A DNA stretch of 64,000 nt, from positions 992,001-1,056,000 of the forward strand of contig NZ_JAFEUP010000001.1 of assembly GCF_016901015.1 (NCBI RefSeq), given 5' to 3'. This stretch comes from Zestomonas insulae. GTDB taxonomy: Bacteria > Pseudomonadota > Gammaproteobacteria > Pseudomonadales > Pseudomonadaceae. This document shows, one piece after another, positions 55,973 through 64,000 of this stretch (the stretch's first letter is position 1; the number at the start of each line of letters is the position of its first letter). Under the pieces are notes generated by a model. The model made no database searches, was not told the origin of the DNA, and saw only the letters and a program-made list of their open reading frames with translations. Position numbers and translations under genes: made by a program.

Positions 55973-56084
55973 GGCGCCCGCGCCGCGCCGACCGCCAACT
56001 TTTTTGCAGCCGCCTGAACCTTTTTCCCGAGCTCGCGTGACAAGGCCATCAGAACCCCACTTATTTCCCTTGCACGAGAAGCCC

Positions 56085-58622
56085 ATGCGTCCATCCCGCC
56101 CCGCTCCCTTCGCCCGCTCGCCCCTCAGCCGTGCGCTGTCGCCGCTGCTCCTCGGTCTCGGCCTGGCCGTCGCCGGCGTCGCCCCGGCCTTGCCGGCGAT
56201 CGCCGCCGAACAGCAGGCCGGCCTGCAGCAGTTCCACATCGCCGCCGGGCCGCTGGAAAGCGCGCTCAACCAGTTTGGTGAACAGGCCGGCGTGCTGCTG
56301 TCGTTCAGCTCGGAGCTCACCGCCAACCGCCAGACCCAGGGCCTGGACGGCAGCTACAGCGTCGCCGACGGCCTCGACCGCCTGCTCGACGGCAGTGGCC
56401 TGCGCGCGGTGGCCAGCGACGGCGGCTACACCCTGAAACTCTCCGGCGTGGCGGTGGAAGTCGACCGCACCGTGGTGATCGGCTCGCGCGCGCCAACCAG
56501 CATCAGCGAGCTGCCGGGCACCGTGTGGGTAATCGACAGCACCCAGCTGCAGGAGCAGACCAAGGCCGGCGTGCCGTTCAAGGAAGCCCTCGGCCAGCTG
56601 ATCCCCGGCCTCGACATCGGCCCGCAGGGGCGCACCAATTTCGGCCAGAACCTGCGCGGCCGTAGCGCCCTGGTGATGATCGACGGCGTGTCGCTGAACA
56701 GCTCGCGCGGCATCAGCCGCCAGTTCGACTCGATCGACCCGTTCAACGTCGAGCGCATCGAAGTGCTCTCCGGCGCCAGCGCGGTGTACGGCGGCGGCGC
56801 CACCGGCGGGATCATCAACATCGTCACCAAGAAGGGCGAAGCCGGCGCAGCGCGCTTCACCAGCGAAGTCGGCGTGCGCAGCGGCTTCCAGGAAAGCGAC
56901 GACCACGACTGGCGCGCCGCGCAGTCGGTCAGCGGCGGCACCGAGCAGATCAACGGCCGCCTCTCCGTCGCCTACCAGAAGAACGGCGCCGCCTACGACG
57001 GCAACGGCGACCAGGTGCTGATGGACATCACCCAGACCGACCTGCAGTACAACAAGGCGGTCGACGTGATGGGCAGCCTCGACGTCGCCTTCGCCAACGG
57101 CCACAGCCTGAGCTTCGGCGCGCAGTGGTACGACTCCGGCTACGACGGCGACAAGGGCCTGTATCTCGGCCAGAACTTCCAGGCCCTGCGCGGCACGGCG
57201 CCGTTCGACATGCGCAGCGGCGCCGACTACGACCTCGAGCCGGAAACCCAGCGCCAGCAGTACAACGCCACCTACCACGCCCCGGAAGTGCTCGGTCAGG
57301 ACCTCTACGTGCAGGCCTACTACCGCACCGAGGAGATGGCCTTCCAGCCGTTTCCCAACGTGCGTTTCACGGGCGGCGGCGCGGTCAACCCGCTGCAGTC
57401 GTACTACTCCGCGTCGCAGCAGGACACCGACTACTGGGGTCTGAAAACCGTGCTGGTCAAGGAATGGGACAGCGTCACCCTGAACTACGGCGCGGACTTC
57501 GAGTGGGAGAACTTCACCTCCAGCCAGAGCCTGTTCGACCTGCCGACCGCGCAGGCCAGCGGCGGCCTGGTCGCCGACCAGTACGCCAAGGTCGGCCGCT
57601 ACCCGGGCATCGACACCGACAGCCGCTCGGGCTTCGCCCAGCTGTCCTGGAAAGCCACCGAGGACCTGACCCTGTCCGGCGGCTGGCGCCGCCAGTGGAT
57701 CACCACCGACATCGGCGACTTCGTCGGCGCCACCCAGCAGATCCTCATCAGCAAGGGCCTCGGCAGCAGCGCCGACGCCATTCCCGGCGGCGAGAAGGAC
57801 TACGACGTCGACCTCTACAACCTCGGCGCGGTGTACAAGCTGAGCCAGGCGCAGCAGGTCTGGGCCAACTACTCGGAAGGCTTCGAGCTGCCCGACCCGG
57901 CCAAGTACTACGGCCAGGGCGTCTACAGCGCCGCGCCAGTGGCCGGTCGCTGGGTGCTGCAGAACAGCGTCAACGTCGCCGAGTCGGCGCTCGACGGCAT
58001 CAAGACCAAGCAGGTCGAGCTCGGCTGGCGCCACCATGACGGCAGCCTGGATGCCCAGCTCGCCGCGTTCTACGCCTGGTCGGACAAGAGCATCACCTAC
58101 AACCGCACCACCCTGCTGGTCGAACAGCTGGCCGACAAGAAGCGCAACTACGGCCTGGAAGGTCAGCTGACCTACTGGCTGGATGACAACTGGCAGCTCG
58201 GCACCAGCGCGCTGGCGATCCGCTCGCAGCAGGAGATCAACGACCGCTGGGAGAAGCAGGACGTCACCGCCGCCAGCCCGTCCAAGGCCACCGCCTTCGT
58301 CGGCTGGCAGAACGGCGAGACCAGCGTGCGCCTGCAGGGCGTGCGCACCTTCAACCTGAGCGACGACGGCAACCTGGTGGCCGGCCAGTTCGACGGCAAC
58401 GACCACAAGATCGACGGCTACACCACCTTCGACCTGCTCGGCAGCCAGGTGCTGCCGGTCGGCACGCTCAGCGCCGGCATCCAGAACCTGTTCGACAAGG
58501 ACTACACCACGGTCTGGGGCCAGCGCGCCCAGGTGTTCTACGGCACCCTCGCGCCCGCCGCGCTGTTCGACTACAAGGGCCGTGGGCGCACCTACAGCCT
58601 GAGCTACAGCGTGGACTTCTGA
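56085..58622 (+). CDS. TonB-dependent siderophore receptor 3 (IutA/ChtA-like)
   Basis: Outer-membrane receptor of 845 residues. It has a basic start and signal peptide (cut near ...LPAIAA), an STN signalling domain (FHIAAGPLESALNQFGEQAGVLLSFSSEL), a plug (LPGTVWVIDSTQLQEQ, GQNLRGRSALVMIDGVSLNSSRG, GASAVYGGGATGGIINIVTKKG) and a barrel ending YTTVWGQRAQVFYG...LFDYKGRGRTYSLSYSVDF. That ending is typical of IutA, the aerobactin receptor, and ChtA, which takes citrate-hydroxamate siderophores. An ATG at 56085 is used. No siderophore synthesis genes are nearby, suggesting use of foreign siderophores. Confidence 0.87.
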   Translation: MRPSRPAPFARSPLSRALSPLLLGLGLAVAGVAPALPAIAAEQQAGLQQFHIAAGPLESALNQFGEQAGVLLSFSSELTANRQTQGLDGSYSVADGLDRLLDGSGLRAVASDGGYTLKLSGVAVEVDRTVVIGSRAPTSISELPGTVWVIDSTQLQEQTKAGVPFKEALGQLIPGLDIGPQGRTNFGQNLRGRSALVMIDGVSLNSSRGISRQFDSIDPFNVERIEVLSGASAVYGGGATGGIINIVTKKGEAGAARFTSEVGVRSGFQESDDHDWRAAQSVSGGTEQINGRLSVAYQKNGAAYDGNGDQVLMDITQTDLQYNKAVDVMGSLDVAFANGHSLSFGAQWYDSGYDGDKGLYLGQNFQALRGTAPFDMRSGADYDLEPETQRQQYNATYHAPEVLGQDLYVQAYYRTEEMAFQPFPNVRFTGGGAVNPLQSYYSASQQDTDYWGLKTVLVKEWDSVTLNYGADFEWENFTSSQSLFDLPTAQASGGLVADQYAKVGRYPGIDTDSRSGFAQLSWKATEDLTLSGGWRRQWITTDIGDFVGATQQILISKGLGSSADAIPGGEKDYDVDLYNLGAVYKLSQAQQVWANYSEGFELPDPAKYYGQGVYSAAPVAGRWVLQNSVNVAESALDGIKTKQVELGWRHHDGSLDAQLAAFYAWSDKSITYNRTTLLVEQLADKKRNYGLEGQLTYWLDDNWQLGTSALAIRSQQEINDRWEKQDVTAASPSKATAFVGWQNGETSVRLQGVRTFNLSDDGNLVAGQFDGNDHKIDGYTTFDLLGSQVLPVGTLSAGIQNLFDKDYTTVWGQRAQVFYGTLAPAALFDYKGRGRTYSLSYSVDF

Positions 58623-58634
58623 TCGCCGCACCGC

Positions 58635-58743
58635 CCCTCACCCCGGCCCTCTCCCAGTGGGAGAGGGTGCTTGCGAGGCCTGATACCGCACGCCGCCCCA
58701 GCTCCGTTCCCCCTCTCCTTTCGGGAGAGGGCTAGGGTGAGGG
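58635..58743. repeat. Double-hairpin REP-type repeat
   Basis: CCCTCACC (58635-58642) and GGTGAGGG (58736-58743) bound the element. Inside are two hairpins: ccctctccc-agt-gggagaggg (58647-58667) and ccctctcc-tttcg-ggagaggg (58711-58731). This is a paired inverted REP (REPIN-like) unit, 12 bases after the receptor-3 stop. No transposase is present. Confidence 0.8.
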
Positions 58744-58857
58744 CCGGCCTAGCTCTGCGCCCCGCCCGACCTGCCAGCCAACTCGATATCTGCAACGGAA
58801 CCACCGCCTCGCTTTGCCGCTCACTAGAGAACCACGGCAAACGGGCGAACCCTCTTC

Positions 58858-59118
58858 ATGGACTACCTCGACTGGCTGCAATGGCCGGCCATGCTGGTGA
58901 CGATCGCCGCCGCCTGGCTGATCGGCTCGCAACGGAAAAGTCGGCGCAAGGTCGGCTTCTGGGTATTCATCGCCAGCAACCTGCTGTGGATCGCCTGGGG
59001 CTGGTACGCCCACGCCTGGGCGCTGATCGTTCTGCAGCTGTGTCTGGCGGCGATGAACATCCGCGGCGCGCGCAAGACCGAACAGACAAGCGCCGATAAT
59101 CGCCCGCAAACGCCCTGA
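58858..59118 (+). CDS. Small PQ-loop/PnuC-like membrane protein
   Basis: An 86-residue protein with three helices (WPAMLVTIAAAWLIGS, VGFWVFIASNLLWIAWGWYA, WALIVLQLCLAAMNIRGARK). The pattern ASNLLWIAWG...LQLCLAAMNIRG resembles three-helix half-transporters of the PQ-loop/SemiSWEET or PnuC kind. The substrate is unknown. It lies between the REP-type repeat and the dehydrogenase gene. Confidence 0.7.
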   Translation: MDYLDWLQWPAMLVTIAAAWLIGSQRKSRRKVGFWVFIASNLLWIAWGWYAHAWALIVLQLCLAAMNIRGARKTEQTSADNRPQTP

Positions 59119-59188
59119 ACACGGCGCGCTAGACATCTCGGCGATGCTAACGTGGGCAACTGTCGTTCTGCCGTTACGAGAAGTCCCG

Positions 59189-60163
59189 ATGAAAAAGACC
59201 GTACTCGCCTTCAGCCGCCTCGCGCCGAGCATCGTCGAACGCCTGCAGGAGCAGGTCGAGCTGATCATTCCCGGCGCCGATGGCGGCGACCTCAACGCGC
59301 AGTTCGCCGCCGCCCTGCCGCGCGCTCACGGCCTGCTCGGCGTCGGCCGGCGCCTGGGGCGCGACAGCCTGGCGACTGCCGAAAGCCTGGAGGTGGTGTC
59401 GAGCATCTCGGTCGGCTACGACAACTACGACGTCGACTATCTCAGCGAGCGCGGCATCCTGCTGACCAACACCCCCGACGTGCTCACCGAAAGCACCGCC
59501 GACCTGGCCTTCGCCCTGCTGATGAGCGCCGCACGCCGCGTCGCCGAACTGGACGCCTGGACGCGCGCCGGCAACTGGACGCGCACGCTCGGCCCGGAGC
59601 TGTTCGGCAGCGATGTGCACGGCAAGACCCTCGGCATCGTCGGCCTCGGCAACATCGGCGCGGCCATCGCCCGCCGCGGCCACCTGGGCTTCGGCATGCC
59701 GGTGCTGTACAGCGGCAACAGCCGCAAGCCGGCGCTGGAACAGCAGCTCGGCGCGCAGTACCGCAGCCTCGAGGCGCTGCTCGCCGAGGCCGATTTCGTC
59801 TGCATCGTGGTGCCGCTCAGTGCGCAGACCCGCCAGCTGATCGGCCGCCGCGAACTGGCGCTGATGAAGCCCGGAGCGATCCTGGTCAACATCGCCCGCG
59901 GCGCGGTGATCGACGAGGCGGCGCTGACCGACGCCCTGCAGCGCCGGCAGATTCGCGGCGCCGGGCTGGATGTCTACGAACAGGAGCCGCTGGCCACCTC
60001 GCCGCTGTTCCAGCTGCCCAACGTGGTGTGCCTGCCGCACATCGGCTCGGCCACCCACGAGACGCGCCAGGCCATGGCCGATCGCGCGGTGGACAACCTG
60101 CTCGCCGCGCTCGCCGGCGAACGCCCGCGTGACCTGGTCAATCCGCAGGTGTGGCGGGCCTAA
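59189..60163 (+). CDS. D-2-hydroxyacid dehydrogenase (glyoxylate/hydroxypyruvate/2-ketogluconate reductase type)
   Basis: Cytoplasmic oxidoreductase of 324 residues, reducing a 2-keto acid to the D-hydroxy acid. The NAD(P)-binding motif is GIVGLGNIGAAIARRG. The second-strand end YSGNSRKP, with Ser and Arg instead of Asp, suggests NADPH. Catalytic residues are in NIARGAVIDE (Arg), YEQEPL (Glu) and LPHIGSATHE (His). Residues SVGYDNYDVD follow the sugar-acid/hydroxypyruvate reductase pattern. GAGAAG precedes the ATG at 59189. Confidence 0.88.
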   Translation: MKKTVLAFSRLAPSIVERLQEQVELIIPGADGGDLNAQFAAALPRAHGLLGVGRRLGRDSLATAESLEVVSSISVGYDNYDVDYLSERGILLTNTPDVLTESTADLAFALLMSAARRVAELDAWTRAGNWTRTLGPELFGSDVHGKTLGIVGLGNIGAAIARRGHLGFGMPVLYSGNSRKPALEQQLGAQYRSLEALLAEADFVCIVVPLSAQTRQLIGRRELALMKPGAILVNIARGAVIDEAALTDALQRRQIRGAGLDVYEQEPLATSPLFQLPNVVCLPHIGSATHETRQAMADRAVDNLLAALAGERPRDLVNPQVWRA

Positions 60164-60455
60164 GCGCTCCGCGCCGGCTGGCCGGCGCGGCGCCTACGCC
60201 CGGCTGCGCAATTGGATTCCCGCCTGCGCGGGACTGACGGTGCGAGGCGCTTCAGCGGGGACATCCGCTCCTCGTTGTCCCCGCGCCAGCGCGGAGGGAT
60301 TTCGACGCACCGAATACCTGGCCCCGTCGTCCCCGCGCAGGCGGGGCCCCAGAAAACCGGCCACCGAGGTCCACCGCGCCCCGCAAAGCGCTTCAGGCGA
60401 CCGCCCTTCACACCCAGCCGCCGCACCCAGCGCAGCAAAGAGCAGGCACTGAGCC
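60164..60455. repeat. Repeat-rich spacer with several CGCCTGCGCGGGA-type units
   Basis: Just after the dehydrogenase stop is a GCGCCGGC-TG-GCCGGCGC hairpin (60171-60188), a possible terminator. It is followed by one forward repeat unit (60212-60240, as at 9391), a diverged inverted unit (about 60269-60301) and another inverted unit (60323-60353, GTCGTCCCCGCGCAGGCGGGG). No gene is seen between the convergent dehydrogenase and EamA genes. Confidence 0.7.
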
Positions 60456-61349
60456 CTACGCCAGCTTCGTCACTGGCAGCACCCTGGGCTTGCGAAACAC
60501 CAGCACGTTGCCGAGCATCACCAGCACCAGGCCGAGCAGCGCCGGCGCGGTCCACTGGTAGCCCTCGACGAACGCCGAGATGTTCAGCGCCACCACCGGG
60601 AACAGCACCGTGCAGTAGGCGGCGCGTTCCGGGCCCATGCGCCCGACCAGGGTCAGGTAGGCGGTGAAGCCGATCACCGAGCCGGGAATCGCCAGGTACA
60701 GCAGCGAGCCGACATAGCCGCTGCTCCACTGGAAGGCGAACGGCGTGCCGCTCAGCAGGCAGTAGCCGCTCAGCAGGAGCGCGCCATACAGCATGCCCCA
60801 GGCGTTGGTGGTCAGCGGCTTGAGGCCGGCCTTCTGCTGCAGACTGGAAAGCAGGTTGCCGGCGGAGAAACACAGCGTGCCGACCAGCGCCAGCGCCAGG
60901 CCGATCAGGGTCTGCTGGCTGGGCCGATGGCCGCCGAGTTCCGGCCAGAACAGCAGACCCAGCCCGAGCAGGCCCAGGGCGCCACCGGCCAACACGTTGG
61001 CGGCGATGCGCTGCTTGAAGAACAGCCGCGCGTTCAGCGCGTTCCACAAGGTGGCGGTGGAGAACACCACGGCGATCAACCCGCTGGGGATCCACTGGCT
61101 GGCGGTGTAGAAGCACATGAAGTTCAGGCAGAACAGGCACACGCCCTGCGCCAGGCAGATCAGCTGGCCACGCACGTCGAGCTTCTGCAGACGCCGGCTG
61201 ACGAGCAGCACGGCGAACAGCACCAGCGCGGCGAGGGCGAAGCGATAGGCGATGGAGGCCGGAATGGCGACCACCTCCAGTTGCAGCTTGATGGCGATCC
61301 AGGTGGTGCCCCAGATCAGCACGGTGAGCAGGTACAGGCCGAGGTTCAT
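60456..61349 (-). CDS. EamA (drug/metabolite) family transporter
   Basis: Ten-helix inner-membrane transporter of 297 residues built of two five-helix EamA repeats. It starts MNLGLYLLTVLIWGTTWIAIK, with the usual TTWxAIK motif, and the second repeat begins near QQTLIGLALALVGTLCFSAGNLLSS. The ATG at 61349 follows GGAG at normal spacing; an ATG four codons upstream is possible. It is divergent from an AraC-type regulator gene, which may control it. Exported substrate unknown. Confidence 0.88.
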   Translation of the reverse strand: MNLGLYLLTVLIWGTTWIAIKLQLEVVAIPASIAYRFALAALVLFAVLLVSRRLQKLDVRGQLICLAQGVCLFCLNFMCFYTASQWIPSGLIAVVFSTATLWNALNARLFFKQRIAANVLAGGALGLLGLGLLFWPELGGHRPSQQTLIGLALALVGTLCFSAGNLLSSLQQKAGLKPLTTNAWGMLYGALLLSGYCLLSGTPFAFQWSSGYVGSLLYLAIPGSVIGFTAYLTLVGRMGPERAAYCTVLFPVVALNISAFVEGYQWTAPALLGLVLVMLGNVLVFRKPRVLPVTKLA

Positions 61350-61494
61350 GACAGGCTCCATGGCGACTGTCGCCAGTGTCGTCCGCCGCCGCGCCGGGCG
61401 CTTGCACGTTCTTGCGCCTATTGTCCGCGACCGGCTGCCAGCGGCGCGCGGGCGCGCTAGCATGAGGCCCATCTCCCACCGCGCGAGTCGGCTC

Positions 61495-62373
61495 ATGTCG
61501 CAGCTCGAACAGCACCAGGTCTTCCAGTCGCTCAGCAGTTCGCCGCACGCCCGCCTCGAGCAGTGCGCCGAGCTCGGCGACGGCCTGTGCGTGGCGCTGT
61601 GGAGCAACCACCACGACGCCCGCGAGTACCACAGCCCGCGCGATCACACGCTGTCCTGCTACCTGGCCGGCGGCACCGGCACGTTCCGCCGCGACCGGCC
61701 GTACGAGCGCGGCGCGCCGGACAAGCTGTGCGTGCTGCCGGCCGGGCATGAGTCGTCCTGGGTGATCAATGGCGAGATCCGCCTGGTGCACCTGTACGTC
61801 AGCGCCGAACGCTTCGCCCTCGGCGCGCTGCAGGTGTTCGACCGCGAACCGCGCGAGCTCGAACTGCGCGAGGAGACCTTTGTCGACGACCCGCAGCAGG
61901 CACAGCGCTTCCGCCAGCTGATCGCCCTCGACTGGCGCGAGCCGGGCGAACGCCTGCTGACCAGCAGCCTGGCCCACGCCATGCTCGAACACGCCCTGCT
62001 CACCCAGGCCGGGCCGCGCCACGCGCCGCGCCTCAAGGGCGGCCTGGCGCCGCACCAGCGCCGCCTGCTGCAGGACTACATCGAGCAGCACCTCGAGCAA
62101 CCGCTGAGCCTTGAGGACCTCGCCGCGCTGGTCGCATTGTCCGAGTACCACTTCGCGCGAATGTTCCGCGAAAGCTTCGGCGTGCCGCCGCACCGCTACC
62201 TGCTCGCCCGCCGCCTGGCGCGCGCCTGCCAGTTGCTGCGCCACAGCCAGCTGCCGCTCGGCGAGATCGCCCTGGCCTGCGGCTTCGCCAGCGCCAGTCA
62301 CTTCAGCAATCGCTTCCGCGCAGCGTTCGGCGCCACGCCCGGCCACTACCGCCTGGCCGTCACCACGCACTAG
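61495..62373 (+). CDS. AraC-family transcriptional regulator
   Basis: A 292-residue regulator. An N-terminal cupin-like sensing domain (about 25-125, CYLAGGTGTFRRDRPYERGAPDKLCVLPAGHESSWVI) is followed by a C-terminal double HTH (about 190-290, LEDLAALVALSEYHFARMFRESFGVPPHRYLLARRL and LGEIALACGFASASHFSNRFRAAFGATPGHYR). The start may be 61495 or an ATG 32 bases earlier. It lies divergent to the EamA transporter with 145 bases between, a usual layout for a regulator and its target. Confidence 0.88.
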   Translation: MSQLEQHQVFQSLSSSPHARLEQCAELGDGLCVALWSNHHDAREYHSPRDHTLSCYLAGGTGTFRRDRPYERGAPDKLCVLPAGHESSWVINGEIRLVHLYVSAERFALGALQVFDREPRELELREETFVDDPQQAQRFRQLIALDWREPGERLLTSSLAHAMLEHALLTQAGPRHAPRLKGGLAPHQRRLLQDYIEQHLEQPLSLEDLAALVALSEYHFARMFRESFGVPPHRYLLARRLARACQLLRHSQLPLGEIALACGFASASHFSNRFRAAFGATPGHYRLAVTTH

Positions 62374-62403
62374 CTCGCGCCATTCCCCGCGCCGCCACGC
62401 CCA

Positions 62404-62420
62404 TGGTCGGACAACGACCA
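62404..62420. promoter_or_regulatory. Perfect inverted repeat after the AraC gene
   Basis: TGGTCG-GACAA-CGACCA is a 6-5-6 inverted repeat, 31 bases after the AraC-gene stop and about 110 bases before the ligase start. It may be a weak terminator or a dimeric regulator site for the ligase gene. No T-run follows. Confidence 0.35.
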
Positions 62421-62528
62421 CGTGCGCGCCTCCGGTCGCCGCCGAGATACAAAAAGTTGCAACGTGAAGGCGGCGGGCGGTGCAAGAATCCGGGCACCTC
62501 CACCAAAAACAACAAGCAGAGAGGGCCC

Positions 62529-64000
62529 ATGTCGCATCAGTTCAGCAATCCGTTCGCCGGCCAGGACTTCAACTGGCTGCTCGCCGCCCGCACCGCCGCG
62601 CACCCCGACAAGCCGCTGCTGGTCTGGGAACCCTTCGACCAGCCGCCGCAGACCATCAGCTACGCCGAATTCCACGCCAACGTAGGCCGCGTCGCCAGCA
62701 CCCTGGCCGCGCTCGGCGTGAGCAGCGGCGACCGGGTGTTGATCCACCTGGAAAACTGCCCGGAGTTCCTCTTCACCTGGGCCGCCTGCGGCGAGCTCGG
62801 CGCCATCGCGGTGAACACCAACACCCGCTCCAGCGTCGAAGAAATGCACTACTACGTCAGCCACAGCCAGTGCCGGGTGGCGATCACCCAGCCGAACCTG
62901 CTGGCCAGCCTGGAACGCGTACGCGAGCAGCTGCGCTGGGTGGCCTGCACCGCCCACGATGCTGGCGCACCGGCGCCGCTGCCGGCCGGCGTGCTGCCCT
63001 TCGCCGAACTGCTCGCTAGCGAGCCGGCCGCCGAGCGCCGCCGGCTGCCAGCCGACCCGCTGCGACCGATGTACGTGCAGTACACCTCCGGCACCACCTC
63101 CCGGCCCAAGGGCGTGGTGCTCACCCACGGCAACGCGCTGTGGTCGGCGCGGGTCAATGCGCTGCACATGGAGCTGCGCAGCGACGACGTGCAGCTGGCG
63201 GCGATGCCGCTGTTCCACACCAACGCGCTGGGCTACTCGTTCCTCGGATCGCTGTGGGTCGGCGGCACCCTGGTGCTGATGCCGCGCTTCTCGGCCAGCC
63301 GCTTCTGGGACATCGCCCTGCGCAACCGCTGCACCTGGCACTCGACCCTGCCGTTCTTCATGCGCGCCCTGCTCGCCCAGCCGATCCCCGAGCGCCACCA
63401 TTTCCGCCTGTGGGGCACGGCGATGTGCGACCCGGCGCCGGCCCAGCCGTTCGGCATCAAGGTGATCGGCTGGTGGGGCATGACCGAAACCATCTCACAC
63501 CCGATCATCGCGCTCGGCGACCTGCCCAACACCAGCATGAGCATCGGCCGCGCCGCCACCACCTACCAGATCGCCGTGCTCGACGAGCAGGGCCAGCCGG
63601 TGGCCGCCGGTGGCAGCGGCGAGCTGCGCGTGCTCGGCATGCGCGGCGTGTCGCTGTTCAAGGAATACCTGGACAACCCCGAGGCAACCGCCGCGGCGTT
63701 CGACGAACACGGCTGGTTCATCAGCGGTGACCGCATCAAGCTGCTGGAAGACGGTTCCCTGCAGTTCGGCGATCGCGACAAGGACATGCTCAAGGTCGGC
63801 GGCGAGAACGTCGCGGCCTCGGAAGTCGAGCGGGTGCTGATGAGCCTGCCCGGTGTGGTCGAGGTGGCGGTGGTGGCCCAGCCCCACGAGATGCTCAACG
63901 AGGTGCCGTTCGCCTTCGTGCGCCTGGCCGACGACATCGCCGCCGAGCGTCACGCGGAGTTCGTCGAGCGCCTGCAGGCGCTGTGCCGCGAGCAGCTGGC
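62529..64000 (+). CDS. AMP-forming acyl-CoA ligase (3' end outside window)
   Basis: Adenylate-forming ligase; at least 490 residues are visible and the frame is open at the right edge. Motifs in order: YVQYTSGTTSRPKGVVLTHGN (phosphate-binding loop), WWGMTETISHP (adenine motif), FISGDRIKLLEDGSLQFGDRDKDMLKVGGENVAASEVE (hinge and A8 motif). The C-terminal catalytic lysine is beyond the window. The sequence is close to the crotonobetaine/carnitine-CoA ligase (CaiC)-like group, but the substrate cannot be fixed. GAGAGG precedes the ATG. It is unrelated in detail to the ligase at 3148. Confidence 0.87.
   Translation, partial: MSHQFSNPFAGQDFNWLLAARTAAHPDKPLLVWEPFDQPPQTISYAEFHANVGRVASTLAALGVSSGDRVLIHLENCPEFLFTWAACGELGAIAVNTNTRSSVEEMHYYVSHSQCRVAITQPNLLASLERVREQLRWVACTAHDAGAPAPLPAGVLPFAELLASEPAAERRRLPADPLRPMYVQYTSGTTSRPKGVVLTHGNALWSARVNALHMELRSDDVQLAAMPLFHTNALGYSFLGSLWVGGTLVLMPRFSASRFWDIALRNRCTWHSTLPFFMRALLAQPIPERHHFRLWGTAMCDPAPAQPFGIKVIGWWGMTETISHPIIALGDLPNTSMSIGRAATTYQIAVLDEQGQPVAAGGSGELRVLGMRGVSLFKEYLDNPEATAAAFDEHGWFISGDRIKLLEDGSLQFGDRDKDMLKVGGENVAASEVERVLMSLPGVVEVAVVAQPHEMLNEVPFAFVRLADDIAAERHAEFVERLQALCREQL

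Overview
The window is a 64 kb piece of a GC-rich chromosome that reads as Pseudomonas, most likely from the P. aeruginosa lineage. The evidence is a complete 12-gene alginate operon in P. aeruginosa order (algD-8-44-K-E-G-X-L-I-J-F-A), a dauB-dauA-dauR D-arginine cluster next to an esterase, an acyl-CoA ligase and an RhlB-type helicase, a moaC-moaD-moaE operon, and three FecI/FecR/TonB-receptor units. No rRNA, tRNA, CRISPR array or insertion sequence was recognised. Functions are inferred from protein motifs and family resemblance; no database search was run.

Layout. 1-2053 (minus): aapJ and the start of aapQ, an amino-acid ABC importer with a good sigma-54 promoter at 2310-2325. 2462-10554 (plus): carboxylesterase, acyl-CoA ligase, a cNMP-binding/GGDEF protein, a membrane dipeptidase, a DEAD-box helicase and a multi-pass membrane protein. 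10665-14298: dauBAR facing a periplasmic amino-acid-binding protein. The dauB and binding-protein promoters share a near-identical operator on the -10 element, which suggests one DauR regulon. 14608-15962: a 56-codon membrane-protein gene and moaCDE (minus).

16121-24349: two iron-type ECF sigma/FecR/TonB-receptor cassettes, each with a Fur-box-like palindrome in front. 24536-27144: a PIN-PhoH ATPase (minus) and yaaA (plus), with a 126-bp element bounded by 10-bp inverted repeats before phoH. 27145-44519: the algD control region and alginate operon. The control region has an AlgU-type promoter, an AlgR-type site, two 12-bp palindromes and a leader of about 364 nt that starts with a perfect stem-loop. 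AlgD and AlgA make GDP-mannuronate together with AlgC, which is not in the window; Alg8/44 polymerise it, AlgG/X/L/K/E epimerise, acetylate, trim and export it, and AlgI/J/F (with AlgX) acetylate it. Two gaps inside the operon are structured: a terminator-like element between algD and alg8, and a dispersed repeat between algL and algI.

44679-54357 is accessory: a glutamate-receptor-like channel protein, an SDR enzyme, an AT-rich block with two membrane proteins and a lipoprotein, then a run of small enzymes (NTF2-like, DGPF/YCII, GFA, GST, a GNAT-GyrI fusion, an N-acyl-homoserine-lactonase-like hydrolase) and an HTH protein with two membrane segments. 54508-58622 is a third ECF/FecR/TonB cassette whose receptor ends like IutA. 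58635-64000 holds repeat-rich spacers, a PQ-loop-like small membrane protein, a 2-hydroxyacid dehydrogenase, an EamA transporter divergent from an AraC regulator, and an acyl-CoA ligase cut by the window edge.
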